Below, piece by piece: positions 1-8,781 of a stretch of 64,000 nucleotides of DNA. The translations under genes were made by a program, and so were the position numbers. Source of the DNA: Vibrio splendidus (GTDB taxonomy: Bacteria > Pseudomonadota > Gammaproteobacteria > Enterobacterales > Vibrionaceae); contig NZ_AP025508.1 in the NCBI RefSeq assembly GCF_024347615.1, forward strand, positions 2,852,001 to 2,916,000. Reading direction: 5' to 3'. The number at the start of each line of letters is the position of its first letter. Positions within the stretch are counted from its first letter, which is position 1. Below the pieces are notes generated by a model that had not been told where the DNA came from, did not search any database, and saw only the letters and a program-made list of their open reading frames with translations.

Positions 1-160
1 TTTTTAGGTTACCCCAAACTTGAGAGCGCAAGCCATTTTCCTTGAACTGCTCTGAAGCGGTAATACCAGATTTACCCTCTTTCAGTGATGCTAAAACTTC
101 TTCGACGTTGTTACCGATACTTGAAACAATACCCATACCGGTGATTACGACTCGTTTCAT
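1..160 (-). CDS. fabB: 3-oxoacyl-ACP synthase I (partial, N-terminus)
   Basis: The first 53 codons of a beta-ketoacyl-ACP synthase are present; the gene runs off the left edge. The start reads MKRVVITGMGIVSSIGN, the typical opening of FabB/FabF condensing enzymes, which elongate acyl-ACP with malonyl-ACP in fatty-acid synthesis. ATG at 158-160 is preceded by a GGAATG ribosome site. FabB rather than FabF is inferred from the divergent mnmC next door, the same pairing as in enterobacteria. The catalytic Cys-His-His lies outside the window. Confidence 0.88.
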   Translation of the reverse strand, partial: MKRVVITGMGIVSSIGNNVEEVLASLKEGKSGITASEQFKENGLRSQVWGNLK

Positions 161-288
161 GTGACATTCCTATAATTCTAAATTCAGCTAGATGATAACT
201 AAGAAGCCTAACAAAAGTGGTCAGCTTTCCTAGAAATTCGTACAATCCCTACCAACATATCGCTTCAAATCACAAAATGATAGATTTT

Positions 289-2364
289 ATGACTTCAATT
301 ACTAATGCAGAACTGGAATGGAATGAGTCTGGCACGCCAGTTTCAGACCAATTTGACGACGTTTACTTCTCTAATGTTAACGGTTTAGAAGAAACTCGCT
401 ACGTCTTTTTAAAACAAAACCACCTTCCAGAGCGTTGGCTTGAACATCAACAACGCCGTTTTGTGATAGCTGAAACCGGTTTTGGTACAGGTTTGAACTT
501 TCTCGCAGTCTGGCAATGGTTCGATGCTTTTATTGAAGATAACCCACAAGCGATGACCAAAGAGTTACATTTCATCAGTTTTGAAAAATATCCTCTCAAT
601 AAAGAGGATCTCATCAAAGCGCACCATTCGTGGCCAGAATTAGCGGAGTATGCGACACAACTCCAAGAACACTACCCTATCGCCCTGCCTGAATGTCACC
701 GCATTGTGCTCGGTGATGGTGCGATCACGCTTGATTTGTGGTTTGGTGATATTAAAGATTGTATGCCAAACGTGCCGACCCCGCATGAAGGTTTGGTCGA
801 TGCGTGGTTCTTAGACGGTTTTGCGCCAAGTAAGAACCCAGAGATGTGGAATCAAAACCTATTCAACGGCATGGCCAAACTGGCAAAACAAGATTGTAGC
901 TGCGCCACTTTCACCGCCGCGGGTTTTGTTCGCCGTGGTTTAATCGAAGCTGGCTTTGCGATGAAAAAAGTCAAAGGCTTTGGTACTAAGCGAGAAATGA
1001 TTGCAGGCCGACTTGGAGAAAAGCACGCTCACACCAATATCAAACCTTGGTATGGCCTCGCTCAACACAATGATTCACAAGACATAGCTATTATTGGTGG
1101 TGGTGTAGCCAGTGCTGCACTTGCAAAAACCTTAAGCCGTCGTGGTAAAAACATCACCCTTTATTGTGAACACCAACAAGCTGCGGGTAATGCCTCGGGA
1201 AACAACCAAGGTGCGATTTACCCGTTATTGAGTGAAGCGACATCGAACGTGTCTCGCGTGTTTGGCCCAGGGTTACTGTTTGCTCGTCAATTTATTAATC
1301 AAGCAGCTCAGTCTGTTCAATTTGATCACAGCTGGTGTGGCGTGAACATCTTGATGTGGGATCAAGGCTCCACCAAGAAACTCAACCGCATGTTGGAAGG
1401 CAACTTCCACACCGACCTGATTCAGCGTTTATCGCCAGACCAAGCCAACGAAAAAATTGGCTTACCGGTCGATAAAGAGAGTGTTTACTTTCCTCTGGGT
1501 GGTTGGCTAAGCCCTCTCCAACTGACTCAGGGTTTGATTGGTAAGTTGGAAGAGAGCAACCAAGTAAGCGCACACTATCAACATAAAGTAACGCAACTTG
1601 AGTGGCTCGAAGCTGAACAACAATGGTTACTGACGATTGAGACACCTCAAGGCGAGATTCAAACCAAGCACGATCAAGTAGTTATTGCTAACGGGCACAA
1701 ATTTACTCAGTTTGAACAAACTCAGCCAGTACCACTAACGCCAGTTAAAGGCCAAGTAAGCCACATTCCAACCACAGAAAATCTCAGCCAGTTAAAAACC
1801 GTGTTGTGTTTTGATGGCTACCTAACGCCACAAAATCCAAATAACGGCCACCACTGCATTGGTGCCAACTACGACAAGACCAATATCGACCAAGAATTTG
1901 ATATTGAGGTTCAACAACATAATGGCAAGCGCCTGCATGGGTCACTACCAGACCAAGCATGGACAAAAGATGTCGATACCAGTGGCAACTTAGCGCGCCA
2001 AGGTATCCGCAGCGTGAGTCGAGATCACCTACCATTCGTCGGTAATGTTGGCGATTTTGAATCCATCAAAGAGCAATATCAGAATCTGCACAACTTTAAT
2101 CCGCAGCGTGATGCTATCGACGATATCGAACCTGTTACCAGCTATCCGAACTTGTTCTGCTTTATTGGTTTAGGTTCGCGTGGTTTGAGCTCGACCCCTC
2201 TTTTAGCTGAAGTTTTAGCCTCACAAATTTGTGGCGATCCTCTACCTCTTCCGGTTGATGTGCTCGAAGCCATTCATCCAAGTCGAATGTGGATTAGAAG
2301 ATTACGCAAAGGCAAAGCGTTAACAGAAGGTTGGATCTCAACAAAACAAACCAGTGCGGAATAG
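289..2364 (+). CDS. mnmC: tRNA 5-methylaminomethyl-2-thiouridine bifunctional enzyme MnmC
   Basis: This bifunctional enzyme completes the mnm5s2U34 modification of tRNAs for Lys, Glu, Gln and Arg. The N-terminal SAM methyltransferase half shows GFGTGLNF near residue 64 and the family signature [18 protein letters not shown]. The C-terminal FAD oxidoreductase half begins with the dinucleotide motif [14 protein letters not shown] near residue 265 and ends with [10 protein letters not shown] place the start at ATG 289 (691 aa) because the protein then begins like other MnmC proteins. An in-frame ATG lies at 277 and an upstream GTG at 217; none has a strong ribosome site. It is divergent from fabB and followed by a strong terminator. 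Its substrate tRNA-Arg(UCU) is the gene split by the island further right. Confidence 0.93.
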   Translation: MTSITNAELEWNESGTPVSDQFDDVYFSNVNGLEETRYVFLKQNHLPERWLEHQQRRFVIAETGFGTGLNFLAVWQWFDAFIEDNPQAMTKELHFISFEKYPLNKEDLIKAHHSWPELAEYATQLQEHYPIALPECHRIVLGDGAITLDLWFGDIKDCMPNVPTPHEGLVDAWFLDGFAPSKNPEMWNQNLFNGMAKLAKQDCSCATFTAAGFVRRGLIEAGFAMKKVKGFGTKREMIAGRLGEKHAHTNIKPWYGLAQHNDSQDIAIIGGGVASAALAKTLSRRGKNITLYCEHQQAAGNASGNNQGAIYPLLSEATSNVSRVFGPGLLFARQFINQAAQSVQFDHSWCGVNILMWDQGSTKKLNRMLEGNFHTDLIQRLSPDQANEKIGLPVDKESVYFPLGGWLSPLQLTQGLIGKLEESNQVSAHYQHKVTQLEWLEAEQQWLLTIETPQGEIQTKHDQVVIANGHKFTQFEQTQPVPLTPVKGQVSHIPTTENLSQLKTVLCFDGYLTPQNPNNGHHCIGANYDKTNIDQEFDIEVQQHNGKRLHGSLPDQAWTKDVDTSGNLARQGIRSVSRDHLPFVGNVGDFESIKEQYQNLHNFNPQRDAIDDIEPVTSYPNLFCFIGLGSRGLSSTPLLAEVLASQICGDPLPLPVDVLEAIHPSRMWIRRLRKGKALTEGWISTKQTSAE

Positions 2365-2415
2365 TCGATTCTAGACTAGGTCTAAATATTCAAATAAGTA
2401 TTAGGCCGACCCAAA

Positions 2416-2458
2416 CAAAAAGCCCGAGCATCTCTCAATGCTCGGGCTCTGTTTTTCT
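2416..2458. terminator. bidirectional rho-independent terminator
   Basis: An 11-bp perfect stem, AGCCCGAGCAT (2422-2432) with its complement at 2439-2449, closes a 6-nt loop. It is flanked by A-rich sequence on the left and a T run on the right, so it can stop both mnmC and the convergent flavin reductase gene. Confidence 0.9.
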
Positions 2459-2532
2459 AATCTTGTCTACGTCGTTGCTTCTTATTCTAGAGCAGTTCGT
2501 TACTTTGCAGCTATTCGCTTTACTTTCCGCTT

Positions 2533-3054
2533 TTACAGCTTAGCAATCGCGTCTTTAATTTGAGCGGCAATCTCTTCGTTGCTAATTGAACCCGACTCAA
2601 AATCAAAGTTATCGTAGAAGCTTGGTACTGAAAGTGACGCTTTAACGTTACCGCCAAAAAATGGTGCTGAACCTGTTGCTGCGCCAAGTACTGTCTGTGC
2701 GCCACCCGGGCCCGGTGAGGTTGCTAAGTAAACCGCAGGCTTCTCACCAAATACTGAACGCTCAATGCGTGTCGTCCAGTCAAATAAGTTTTTGTACGCT
2801 GCTGGGTAATGACCGTTGTGTTCAGCAAACGAGATAACGAATGCATCGGCTTCAGTTAGGTCACGTAAAAATGCTTGAGCGCCTTCCGCTTGGCCAATCT
2901 CTTTTTCAGTGTCTTCACTGAACATAGGCACGTTGTAATCGGTGATGTTTAGGACTTTTACTTCAGCACCTTCAATCAAGTTTGCTGCGTAAGTTGCTAG
3001 TGCTTTATTGATAGAGGTAGAGCTTGTGCTTGCGCCAAATGCGATAACTTTCAT
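2533..3054 (-). CDS. NAD(P)H-dependent FMN reductase family protein
   Basis: This 173-aa single-domain flavodoxin-fold protein belongs to the NADPH-dependent FMN reductase / azoreductase-like family. The N-terminal strand and phosphate loop read IAFGASTSSTSINKALA, the FMN phosphate-binding pattern. The central FAEHNGHYPAAYKNLFDW and the later SPGPGGAQTVLGAA match the isoalloxazine-binding loops of the family. It would reduce flavin, quinone or a related acceptor in the cytoplasm; the substrate cannot be told from sequence. It sits between mnmC and yfcL, which are closer neighbours in enterobacteria, so it is an addition of this lineage. It probably forms its own transcription unit ending at the shared terminator. 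Confidence 0.85.
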   Translation of the reverse strand: MKVIAFGASTSSTSINKALATYAANLIEGAEVKVLNITDYNVPMFSEDTEKEIGQAEGAQAFLRDLTEADAFVISFAEHNGHYPAAYKNLFDWTTRIERSVFGEKPAVYLATSPGPGGAQTVLGAATGSAPFFGGNVKASLSVPSFYDNFDFESGSISNEEIAAQIKDAIAKL

Positions 3055-3242
3055 GATGTGACCTTTTCTATAGTTCCGTTAAGTGGGATTAGAATAACGT
3101 AGTCAGGAAATGGAACCATCATAAGAAATGAACAGACTCATTCAAAAATTTCGAATGAGTCTCAAATTATTGGTTCGCTCAAAAATGAGGAGGAAGAGTA
3201 ATGAGCGAATTACGGTAGACGAATAATGCTAGACGAATAAAA

Positions 3243-3506
3243 TTAAGCTTGGTTTTGCAGCTCAACCCAAAGGTCATTAACGATAGTGCGATCGGCTGGC
3301 GTCAATTCAGAACGCGCGTCTTCTAGGCTCTTCTCAATACGCAATTTAACTTCTGCTACGTCTTCAATGCCGTCTTCTTCACATGAAGCCACTGAAAGAG
3401 AAATATGACCACGTAAGTAACCACCAGCAAACAGTTCATCGTCTGATGCGTTTTCAATGCGAGCATCAATTACTTCAAGTAGTTTTTCTTCAAATTCGAT
3501 AATCAT
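3243..3506 (-). CDS. yfcL: YfcL family protein
   Basis: An 87-aa acidic protein of unknown function. It carries the highly conserved block NASDDELFAGGYLRGHISL seen in E. coli YfcL, and it occupies the same neighbourhood (mnmC-yfcL-epmC). No signal peptide or membrane segment is visible. It lies 9 nt downstream of epmC on the same strand, so the two are probably cotranscribed. Identity is secure from sequence and position; function is not known. Confidence 0.88.
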   Translation of the reverse strand: MIIEFEEKLLEVIDARIENASDDELFAGGYLRGHISLSVASCEEDGIEDVAEVKLRIEKSLEDARSELTPADRTIVNDLWVELQNQA

Positions 3507-3515
3507 AATATTCTC

Positions 3516-4046
3516 TTATTTCACAATAAATTGGCTAGTACATAAAGGTGCAACATCATAGAAACTGCGTAATGCTTCAGAGAGCATTTTCACGCGAGGC
3601 GGAAGGCCAGCTTCAAAGGTACCCATGACTTCGCTGTGTACTTTATTCATAAAGGCCAAACGATCTGGCTCAAAATCGCCGTGTAGATTGTCACAGCTGA
3701 CATTAAAAGGAAAGCCTGCACTGGTCGCAATGATCCATTCATACGCTTGTGGGCGAATTTCTACTTTTTCAAACTCAGCTTGAACCGACTCAGTTCGGCC
3801 ATCAGGCTCATACCAGTAACCAAAATCTTCCAATAAACGACGTTCCGGACCAGCCACACACCAGTGTGCTATCTCGTGAAGTGCTGACGCGTAAAAGCCG
3901 CGAGCAAATACGATACGGTGATGAGAAACCTCCTCATCGGCTGGCAGGTAAATAGGCTCGTCCGCTCCAAGTTCTAGCTTGGTATTAAAGCTCTTGAAAA
4001 AGGTTTGATTGAAAATGTCGATGATATCTGAGTATTGGTGGGTCAT
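3516..4046 (-). CDS. epmC: elongation factor P hydroxylase EpmC
   Basis: EpmC (YfcM) hydroxylates the beta-lysyl-lysine of elongation factor P, the last step of the EpmA/EpmB pathway that lets EF-P relieve polyproline stalling. The metal-site region reads FYASALHEIAHWCVAG, with its HExxH-like pattern, followed by FGYWYEPDGR. The later block FPFNVSCDNLHGDFEPDR is also diagnostic. I choose ATG 4046 (176 aa) because homologues begin at this point; an ATG at 4079 would add 11 residues. It precedes yfcL in the same short operon. Confidence 0.9.
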   Translation of the reverse strand: MTHQYSDIIDIFNQTFFKSFNTKLELGADEPIYLPADEEVSHHRIVFARGFYASALHEIAHWCVAGPERRLLEDFGYWYEPDGRTESVQAEFEKVEIRPQAYEWIIATSAGFPFNVSCDNLHGDFEPDRLAFMNKVHSEVMGTFEAGLPPRVKMLSEALRSFYDVAPLCTSQFIVK

Positions 4047-4345
4047 AAGATCAAATTTAAATAAAAAGAACTGGGGCATTTTGCGTTTTTTTAAGCGCTC
4101 GGTAAAGCCCTATCACTGGCAATGACATTAGGTTCATCATAATACTTTACGATGACAATCGATTGCAGATCCCAGATTACACCATTTTGAGGTGAATGAT
4201 TAGTTTAGCTAATCTGAAATGCCTATTCACGGTACAAATATTCATTCGTCAATCAGCGTTTTTACTACTACACTCGCGCTTCATTTTTATATCCCTATGG
4301 CCTATAAGACTCCAATTTATAGACCTAAATTATAGAGCTACAGCA

Positions 4346-4969
4346 ATGCTACTAAGTGTTTTGTATATCATTGGCATCACGGCAGAAGCCATGACCGGCG
4401 CTCTCAGCGCTGGCAAACAAAAAATGGATTGGTTTGGTGTAATGTTGGTTGCAAGTGCAACGGCAATTGGCGGCGGTACAGTACGAGATATCTTACTCGG
4501 CCATTACCCTTTAGGTTGGGTTGAAAACCCACAATATCTGGCGATCACCTGTATCGCAGGTGTTATCACAACAGGACTGGCTAAATGGGTAATCAAGCTA
4601 AAAGGCTTGTTCATTCGTTTAGATGCTCTAGGTCTTATCGTGTTCAGTATCATTGGCACTAAAGTGGCGATGACCATGGGTCTGCACCCAATGATCTGTA
4701 TGGTGTCTGCCTTGGTCACTGGCGTGTTCGGCGGCCTGTTGCGCGATCTTATCTGCCGTCAAACACCATTGGTTCTGCATGAAGAGCTGTATGCATCTGT
4801 CGCCCTTGTCGCTTCAGGTTTATACCTAGGTTTGCTTGAGCTTGGCATTAACGACGTAACCGCAACGATTGTTACGCTTGTGGTTGGTTACTTGCTGCGT
4901 ATGGCGGCCGTACGATTCAAATGGCGCTTGCCTTCATTCCAGCTTGATCCGGAAAGCTCTGTGCATTAG
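4346..4969 (+). CDS. UPF0126/TRIC-family membrane protein
   Basis: A 207-aa inner-membrane protein built of two repeated UPF0126 units, each three helices. The glycine-rich signatures are TAIGGGTVRDILLG in the first unit and TGVFGGLLRDLICRQTP in the second. The family is related to trimeric intracellular cation (TRIC) channels. The physiological ion here is unknown. Seven hydrophobic segments are visible. The start at ATG 4346 (MLLSVLYIIG) matches the family N-terminus; a longer reading from 4196 adds an unrelated 50 residues. It is divergent from epmC and ends at a strong terminator. Confidence 0.87.
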   Translation: MLLSVLYIIGITAEAMTGALSAGKQKMDWFGVMLVASATAIGGGTVRDILLGHYPLGWVENPQYLAITCIAGVITTGLAKWVIKLKGLFIRLDALGLIVFSIIGTKVAMTMGLHPMICMVSALVTGVFGGLLRDLICRQTPLVLHEELYASVALVASGLYLGLLELGINDVTATIVTLVVGYLLRMAAVRFKWRLPSFQLDPESSVH

Positions 4970-4993
4970 GTAATCTCAATGACACAGAATATG

Positions 4994-5027
4994 AAAAGGG
5001 TTGCTTCATTACGAAGCAACCCTTTTT
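4994..5027. terminator. rho-independent terminator
   Basis: The stem AAAGGGTTGCTTC with complement GAAGCAACCCTTT around a 5-nt loop is followed by a T tract. It lies between the convergent UPF0126 gene and aroC and probably serves both. Confidence 0.9.
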
Positions 5028-5077
5028 GGTTTCTATCAAATCAGTTTCAAATCTGTTCTGAATAAAACGAAGTCGAA

Positions 5078-6163
5078 CTAGATTTTTGGCGTTTCTGTTG
5101 TCACACCAAAGTTTTGACCACGGTGACGTAGCAAGTGATCAAGCAGCACGATAGCCAGCATCGCTTCAGCAATAGGCACTGCGCGGATACCCACACATGG
5201 ATCGTGACGACCTTTCGTGATTAACTGCGTTGCTTCACCGTCTTTAGTGATCGTGTCACCAGGAACAGTAATGCTTGATGTTGGTTTAAGCGCAATACTC
5301 GCCACAATATCTTGGCCAGTAGAAATACCGCCTAAGATACCGCCAGCATGGTTGCTGCTGAAGCCTTCTGGAGTTAATGGATCACGGTGTTCACTACCGC
5401 GTTGATTTACGACATCAAAACCATCACCAATCTCAACACCTTTCACCGCATTGATGCTCATTAGAGCGTGTGCGATATCTGCATCTAGACGGTCAAAGAT
5501 TGGCTCACCAAGGCCTACAGGCACTTTAGTCGCAACCACTTGAATCTTTGCACCGATCGAGTTGCCTTCTTTTAGCAAGTCACGAATCAGTTGGTCAAAT
5601 TCCGGTACTTTGTCGGCATCTGGACAGAAAAAAGCGTTGTTTTCAATCTCATTCCAATCCACTTTATCAATTGAGATATCACCCATTTGAGAAAGATATG
5701 CTTGGATTTCAACACCAAATTCTTGTTTCAGGTATTTCTTCGCAATTGCACCTGCCGCAACACGCATTGCAGTTTCACGAGCAGAAGAGCGACCGCCGCC
5801 ACGGTAATCACGTACACCGTACTTTTGATGGTAGGTATAGTCAGCATGACCAGGACGGAATTTGTCTTTAATTTCGGAATAGTCATTAGAGCGTTGGTCT
5901 GTATTTTCAATCAATAGACCAATAGAAGTGCCCGTAGTTTGGCCTTCAAATACACCTGATAAGATTTTCACTTCATCCGCTTCACGGCGAGCCGTTGTAT
6001 AACGAGAAGTACCAGGGCGACGACGATCCAAATCTCTTTGAAGGTCTGCTTCGGTAATTTCTAATCCTGGTGGGCACCCATCTACGATACATCCTAGTGC
6101 GATACCGTGACTTTCTCCGAACGTGGTCACGCGGAAATGTTGTCCGATACTGTTTCCTGCCAT
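5078..6163 (-). CDS. aroC: chorismate synthase
   Basis: AroC performs the last shikimate step, converting EPSP to chorismate with reduced FMN. The protein shows the three family signatures: [18 protein letters not shown] near the N-terminus, [18 protein letters not shown] in the middle, and the C-terminal [17 protein letters not shown]. It is 361 aa, the usual length. Start is ATG 6163 (MAGNSIGQ), preceded by a good AGAGGAAG site; an upstream in-frame ATG at 6187 lacks support. In E. coli prmB lies upstream of aroC; here elaA follows instead. Confidence 0.96.
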   Translation of the reverse strand: MAGNSIGQHFRVTTFGESHGIALGCIVDGCPPGLEITEADLQRDLDRRRPGTSRYTTARREADEVKILSGVFEGQTTGTSIGLLIENTDQRSNDYSEIKDKFRPGHADYTYHQKYGVRDYRGGGRSSARETAMRVAAGAIAKKYLKQEFGVEIQAYLSQMGDISIDKVDWNEIENNAFFCPDADKVPEFDQLIRDLLKEGNSIGAKIQVVATKVPVGLGEPIFDRLDADIAHALMSINAVKGVEIGDGFDVVNQRGSEHRDPLTPEGFSSNHAGGILGGISTGQDIVASIALKPTSSITVPGDTITKDGEATQLITKGRHDPCVGIRAVPIAEAMLAIVLLDHLLRHRGQNFGVTTETPKI

Positions 6164-6460
6164 TACTTCCTCTAAATCAGCCATCACTCAGAAGGTTTGA
6201 TTCCTAAACCGACTGGCTAATAGCTTTACTTGTCTATTCTTCGTGAATTCATAGTGGCTTTATTACTAAATGATGTAAACCCCAAAAAACGAACAATTTT
6301 AACTTTCTATTACATAAGCCGAATGAAATGAATAACAAGGGAAAATGAGTGGCGCTTTAAAGTGGTGATTTTGAATAGTTTCATGGCCAGTTAACAAAGG
6401 TTAATGAACTCGGTTTGAATACTCTCTATGTTGTAGCCCAAAATAATAAGGAGAAAAGTG

Positions 6461-6964
6461 ATGTTCGAGTGGAGAGTTAAAAAATTTGCGGAGCTGTCTG
6501 TTCAAGAGCTCTATGATTTCTTACAGCAAAGAGTTGATATTTTTATCGTGGATATGAACACACCCTATAGTGATCTAGACGGCAAAGATAATCATCCAGA
6601 GACCTATCACATCATGGGTTATGAGAACGGACACCTAGTGGCTTACAGCCGAATTATGGCTCAGAAGCTTGGATACCCCGTAGATGTTCTCCCTTTGCTC
6701 GATTCTGATGCAGATGATGTATGTATCGGGCGAGTGATCGTAGCGAAAGAATGCCGAGGTAAACAGATAGGTAACCAGCTCATGCAAGTGAGTTTTGATA
6801 CCACTCGGAAGATTTACCCTGATTGCTCAATTTTTATTTCGGCACAAGCTCACCTTAAAGACTATTATGGTAAGTTCGGTTTCGACGTCGTGACCGATCG
6901 TTACTTGGAAGATGGATGCAGTATGCTAGGCCTTAGATATACCCCACAGCTCGTTGCCGTTTAG
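6461..6964 (+). CDS. elaA: ElaA-like GNAT N-acetyltransferase
   Basis: A 167-aa GNAT-fold acetyltransferase resembling E. coli ElaA. Conserved blocks are FEWRVKKFAELSVQELYDFLQ at the start, the acetyl-CoA loop IGRVIVAKECRGKQIGNQLM, and AQAHLKDYYGKFGFDVV. Substrate is not known. ATG 6461 follows an AAGGAG ribosome site; a GTG directly before it is an alternative. It is the last backbone gene before the split tRNA gene and the island. Confidence 0.85.
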   Translation: MFEWRVKKFAELSVQELYDFLQQRVDIFIVDMNTPYSDLDGKDNHPETYHIMGYENGHLVAYSRIMAQKLGYPVDVLPLLDSDADDVCIGRVIVAKECRGKQIGNQLMQVSFDTTRKIYPDCSIFISAQAHLKDYYGKFGFDVVTDRYLEDGCSMLGLRYTPQLVAV

Positions 6965-7030
6965 CAAAAACTGAAAGACAAAGGCATCTAAAGACACAAC
7001 ATGGTATTGAAATATTAAGTCGTTCTGAAA

Positions 7031-7075
7031 TGCAAAAAACCCGACAACTCAGAGAGTTATCGGGTTTCTTTAAAT
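7031..7075 (-). terminator. terminator of the host tRNA-Arg gene
   Basis: A 13-bp stem with one mismatch (7038-7050 with 7054-7066) is followed on the minus strand by TTTTTT. It lies directly downstream of the tRNA 3' end and originally terminated tRNA-Arg; it may also stop elaA. Confidence 0.8.
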
Positions 7076-7077
7076 AG

Positions 7078-7132
7078 TGGTACGCCCTGAAGGATTCGAA
7101 CCTTCGACCACCTCCTTAGAAGGGAGGTGCTC
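7078..7132 (-). pseudogene. 3' part of the host tRNA-Arg(UCU), split by the island
   Basis: Read on the minus strand this is the end of a tRNA: the D-arm tail GAGCAC, anticodon arm CCTCC-CTTCTAA-GGAGG with anticodon TCT, a complete T arm, acceptor strand AGGGCGT, A73 and an encoded CCA (7078-7080). The D arm and 5' acceptor strand are missing and replaced by island sequence. The missing part is at 25032-25059. GTGCTC (7127-7132, plus strand) is shared with the other end. As it stands the gene cannot give a functional tRNA. Confidence 0.93.
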
Positions 7133-7173
7133 AACTAACCCCCCATTTTACACTTACCACTTATTACCACTTA
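7133..7173. repeat. left end: terminal inverted repeat and TTACCACTTA repeats
   Basis: AACTAACCCCC starts the island at 7133. It is followed by a perfect tandem pair of TTACCACTTA at 7154-7163 and 7164-7173. The same motif core occurs four times at the right end in the mirrored orientation. These are likely binding sites for the trio recombinases. Confidence 0.7.
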
Positions 7174-7298
7174 TTCTCTAATCCTTCCCCTTTGAGATAG
7201 CTGAGGGCTCTAAAGAATATTTATTCCTTTGCAATGCAATTTCGTAACCCCTCAACTAAAGTTACTACATTGACTCATGATGAGGTTAAGAAAATCAA

Positions 7299-8759
7299 AT
7301 GAAGGAATATGTACCGATAGGTCGCCACCATATAGTTGTGAAACAAAAAGTCGTCACCAATCCTGAAACAGTATTTCCTATCTTGTACCTTGAAGGGGCT
7401 AATGGTTACTCAGCCATGTGGTCTCTTGTTCAATATTTTCTTGCACACCCTTCCAAATCCGATACATGGATGAGAGACACAGCTAGAGCTATTGGGTTGC
7501 TTTACGATTACAACTCAAGAGCTAAAAAATCAGAATTAGACAAGAAAACCCCGTTCCGTAAGTTCCTTTCTAATCTGGAATACGGAACCATAGATACCGA
7601 GACGCATGAAGATGAAACGGGGTTGTATTGGGCGCCTACTGGGTTAGATAAAACTAAAAGACTTCGAGCTCGCCTTGTCGCTTTTACTGATTGGGTTATG
7701 TATGAAGAGCGAGAATCGAGTGGTAAGTCAACTTTCATAGACACTAGAAACAAGAATGAGAAATTGATTATCTCTCTATTAAAAGCCACACAAAATGCTA
7801 TCAAGTACAGCCCTATGTCACATACTAAGAATGTAATAAAAATGGCCGGGCAGTTATCCCAATCAAAATTCGCTTTAGGTTACGAATTTGAAGATGACCC
7901 TAAAAACTATGTTAACGCTCAACGCGAAAATAAAGCATTTCCTAAAGAACTAATTGCCCCTTTGCTGCAATTTGGATTTGTCAAAAAACCACTTGCAGAG
8001 AACCCTTTTGAGCGTGAAGACATAACAGCAAAAATGGTCACTATTCTCCTATTATATGGTGGACTTCGAAAAAGTGAGCCTCTCCATCTTTGGTTTAATG
8101 ATGTGATCCCCTACTCAGATTTCCAATGTCAAGCAAAGCTATACCACCCTAGGTTAGCAAGAACCCACCTGTTTGGTGAAAAACAAAAGACAAGAGAAGA
8201 GTATCTAAAAGAACGACACATGAGGCCACGCTCTGACAAAGCAAATCCGAAGTCACTAAAAGCTCATTGGAAAGCACTATCTGTAGATAAGAGTACTTAC
8301 CATGCTGACATTTTTTTCTTACATCCCTCAGCAGAAGCTATGTTTGTAACCCTCTACCAAATCTACCTTCCATATCGAAGCAAATTAATGGAAGAATACG
8401 TCAAAAACAAAGGCCATAATCACCCATTTCTTTTCGTGTCAAATGGAATTAACCAGCAAACAGGTGAAAGCTATGTTGGCGCACCATACTCTCAAAGTTC
8501 ATTCGGGAAAAGCTATGACAAAGCGATAAAAAGACTTGAGCAACATCTAGATATGAGAATAGAGCGCGGAAAAGGCTCAGCTTTAAACCTGCATTCCTTA
8601 CGACACTTTTATGCTCAAGCACTTACCGATGCGGGTGTCGACAAGAAAGTAATCCAAAAATGTATGCACCATCGGACAATCAATGCTCAAAATGCATATC
8701 AAGGAATGTCATCACAGAAAATACAAGAATTATTAGCCAGTTACTCATTGAAATTCTGA
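7299..8759 (+). CDS. gmtY: tyrosine recombinase, gamma-mobile-trio GmtY-like
   Basis: A 486-aa tyrosine recombinase. The catalytic set is visible: the first Arg in GGLRKSE near residue 254, HSLRH near 432, the second His in MHHRT near 456, and the nucleophile Tyr in NAYQGM near 466. It begins the three-gene operon at the left end of the island, 22 nt ahead of the second recombinase. By position, size and company it corresponds to GmtY of the gamma-mobile-trio; the name rests on my memory of that family, whereas the recombinase call rests on motifs. It would break and rejoin DNA at the tRNA site and island ends. The ribosome site is weak. Confidence 0.82.
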   Translation: MKEYVPIGRHHIVVKQKVVTNPETVFPILYLEGANGYSAMWSLVQYFLAHPSKSDTWMRDTARAIGLLYDYNSRAKKSELDKKTPFRKFLSNLEYGTIDTETHEDETGLYWAPTGLDKTKRLRARLVAFTDWVMYEERESSGKSTFIDTRNKNEKLIISLLKATQNAIKYSPMSHTKNVIKMAGQLSQSKFALGYEFEDDPKNYVNAQRENKAFPKELIAPLLQFGFVKKPLAENPFEREDITAKMVTILLLYGGLRKSEPLHLWFNDVIPYSDFQCQAKLYHPRLARTHLFGEKQKTREEYLKERHMRPRSDKANPKSLKAHWKALSVDKSTYHADIFFLHPSAEAMFVTLYQIYLPYRSKLMEEYVKNKGHNHPFLFVSNGINQQTGESYVGAPYSQSSFGKSYDKAIKRLEQHLDMRIERGKGSALNLHSLRHFYAQALTDAGVDKKVIQKCMHHRTINAQNAYQGMSSQKIQELLASYSLKF

Positions 8760-8781
8760 ACAAGACGAGACTGACCAAGTT

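Noticed and set aside
5548..5917. Plus-strand frames inside aroC
   Set aside because: Shadows of a well-conserved gene on the other strand.
7078..7132. Intact tRNA at the left island edge
   Set aside because: Acceptor 5' strand and D arm are missing; only the 3' part exists here.
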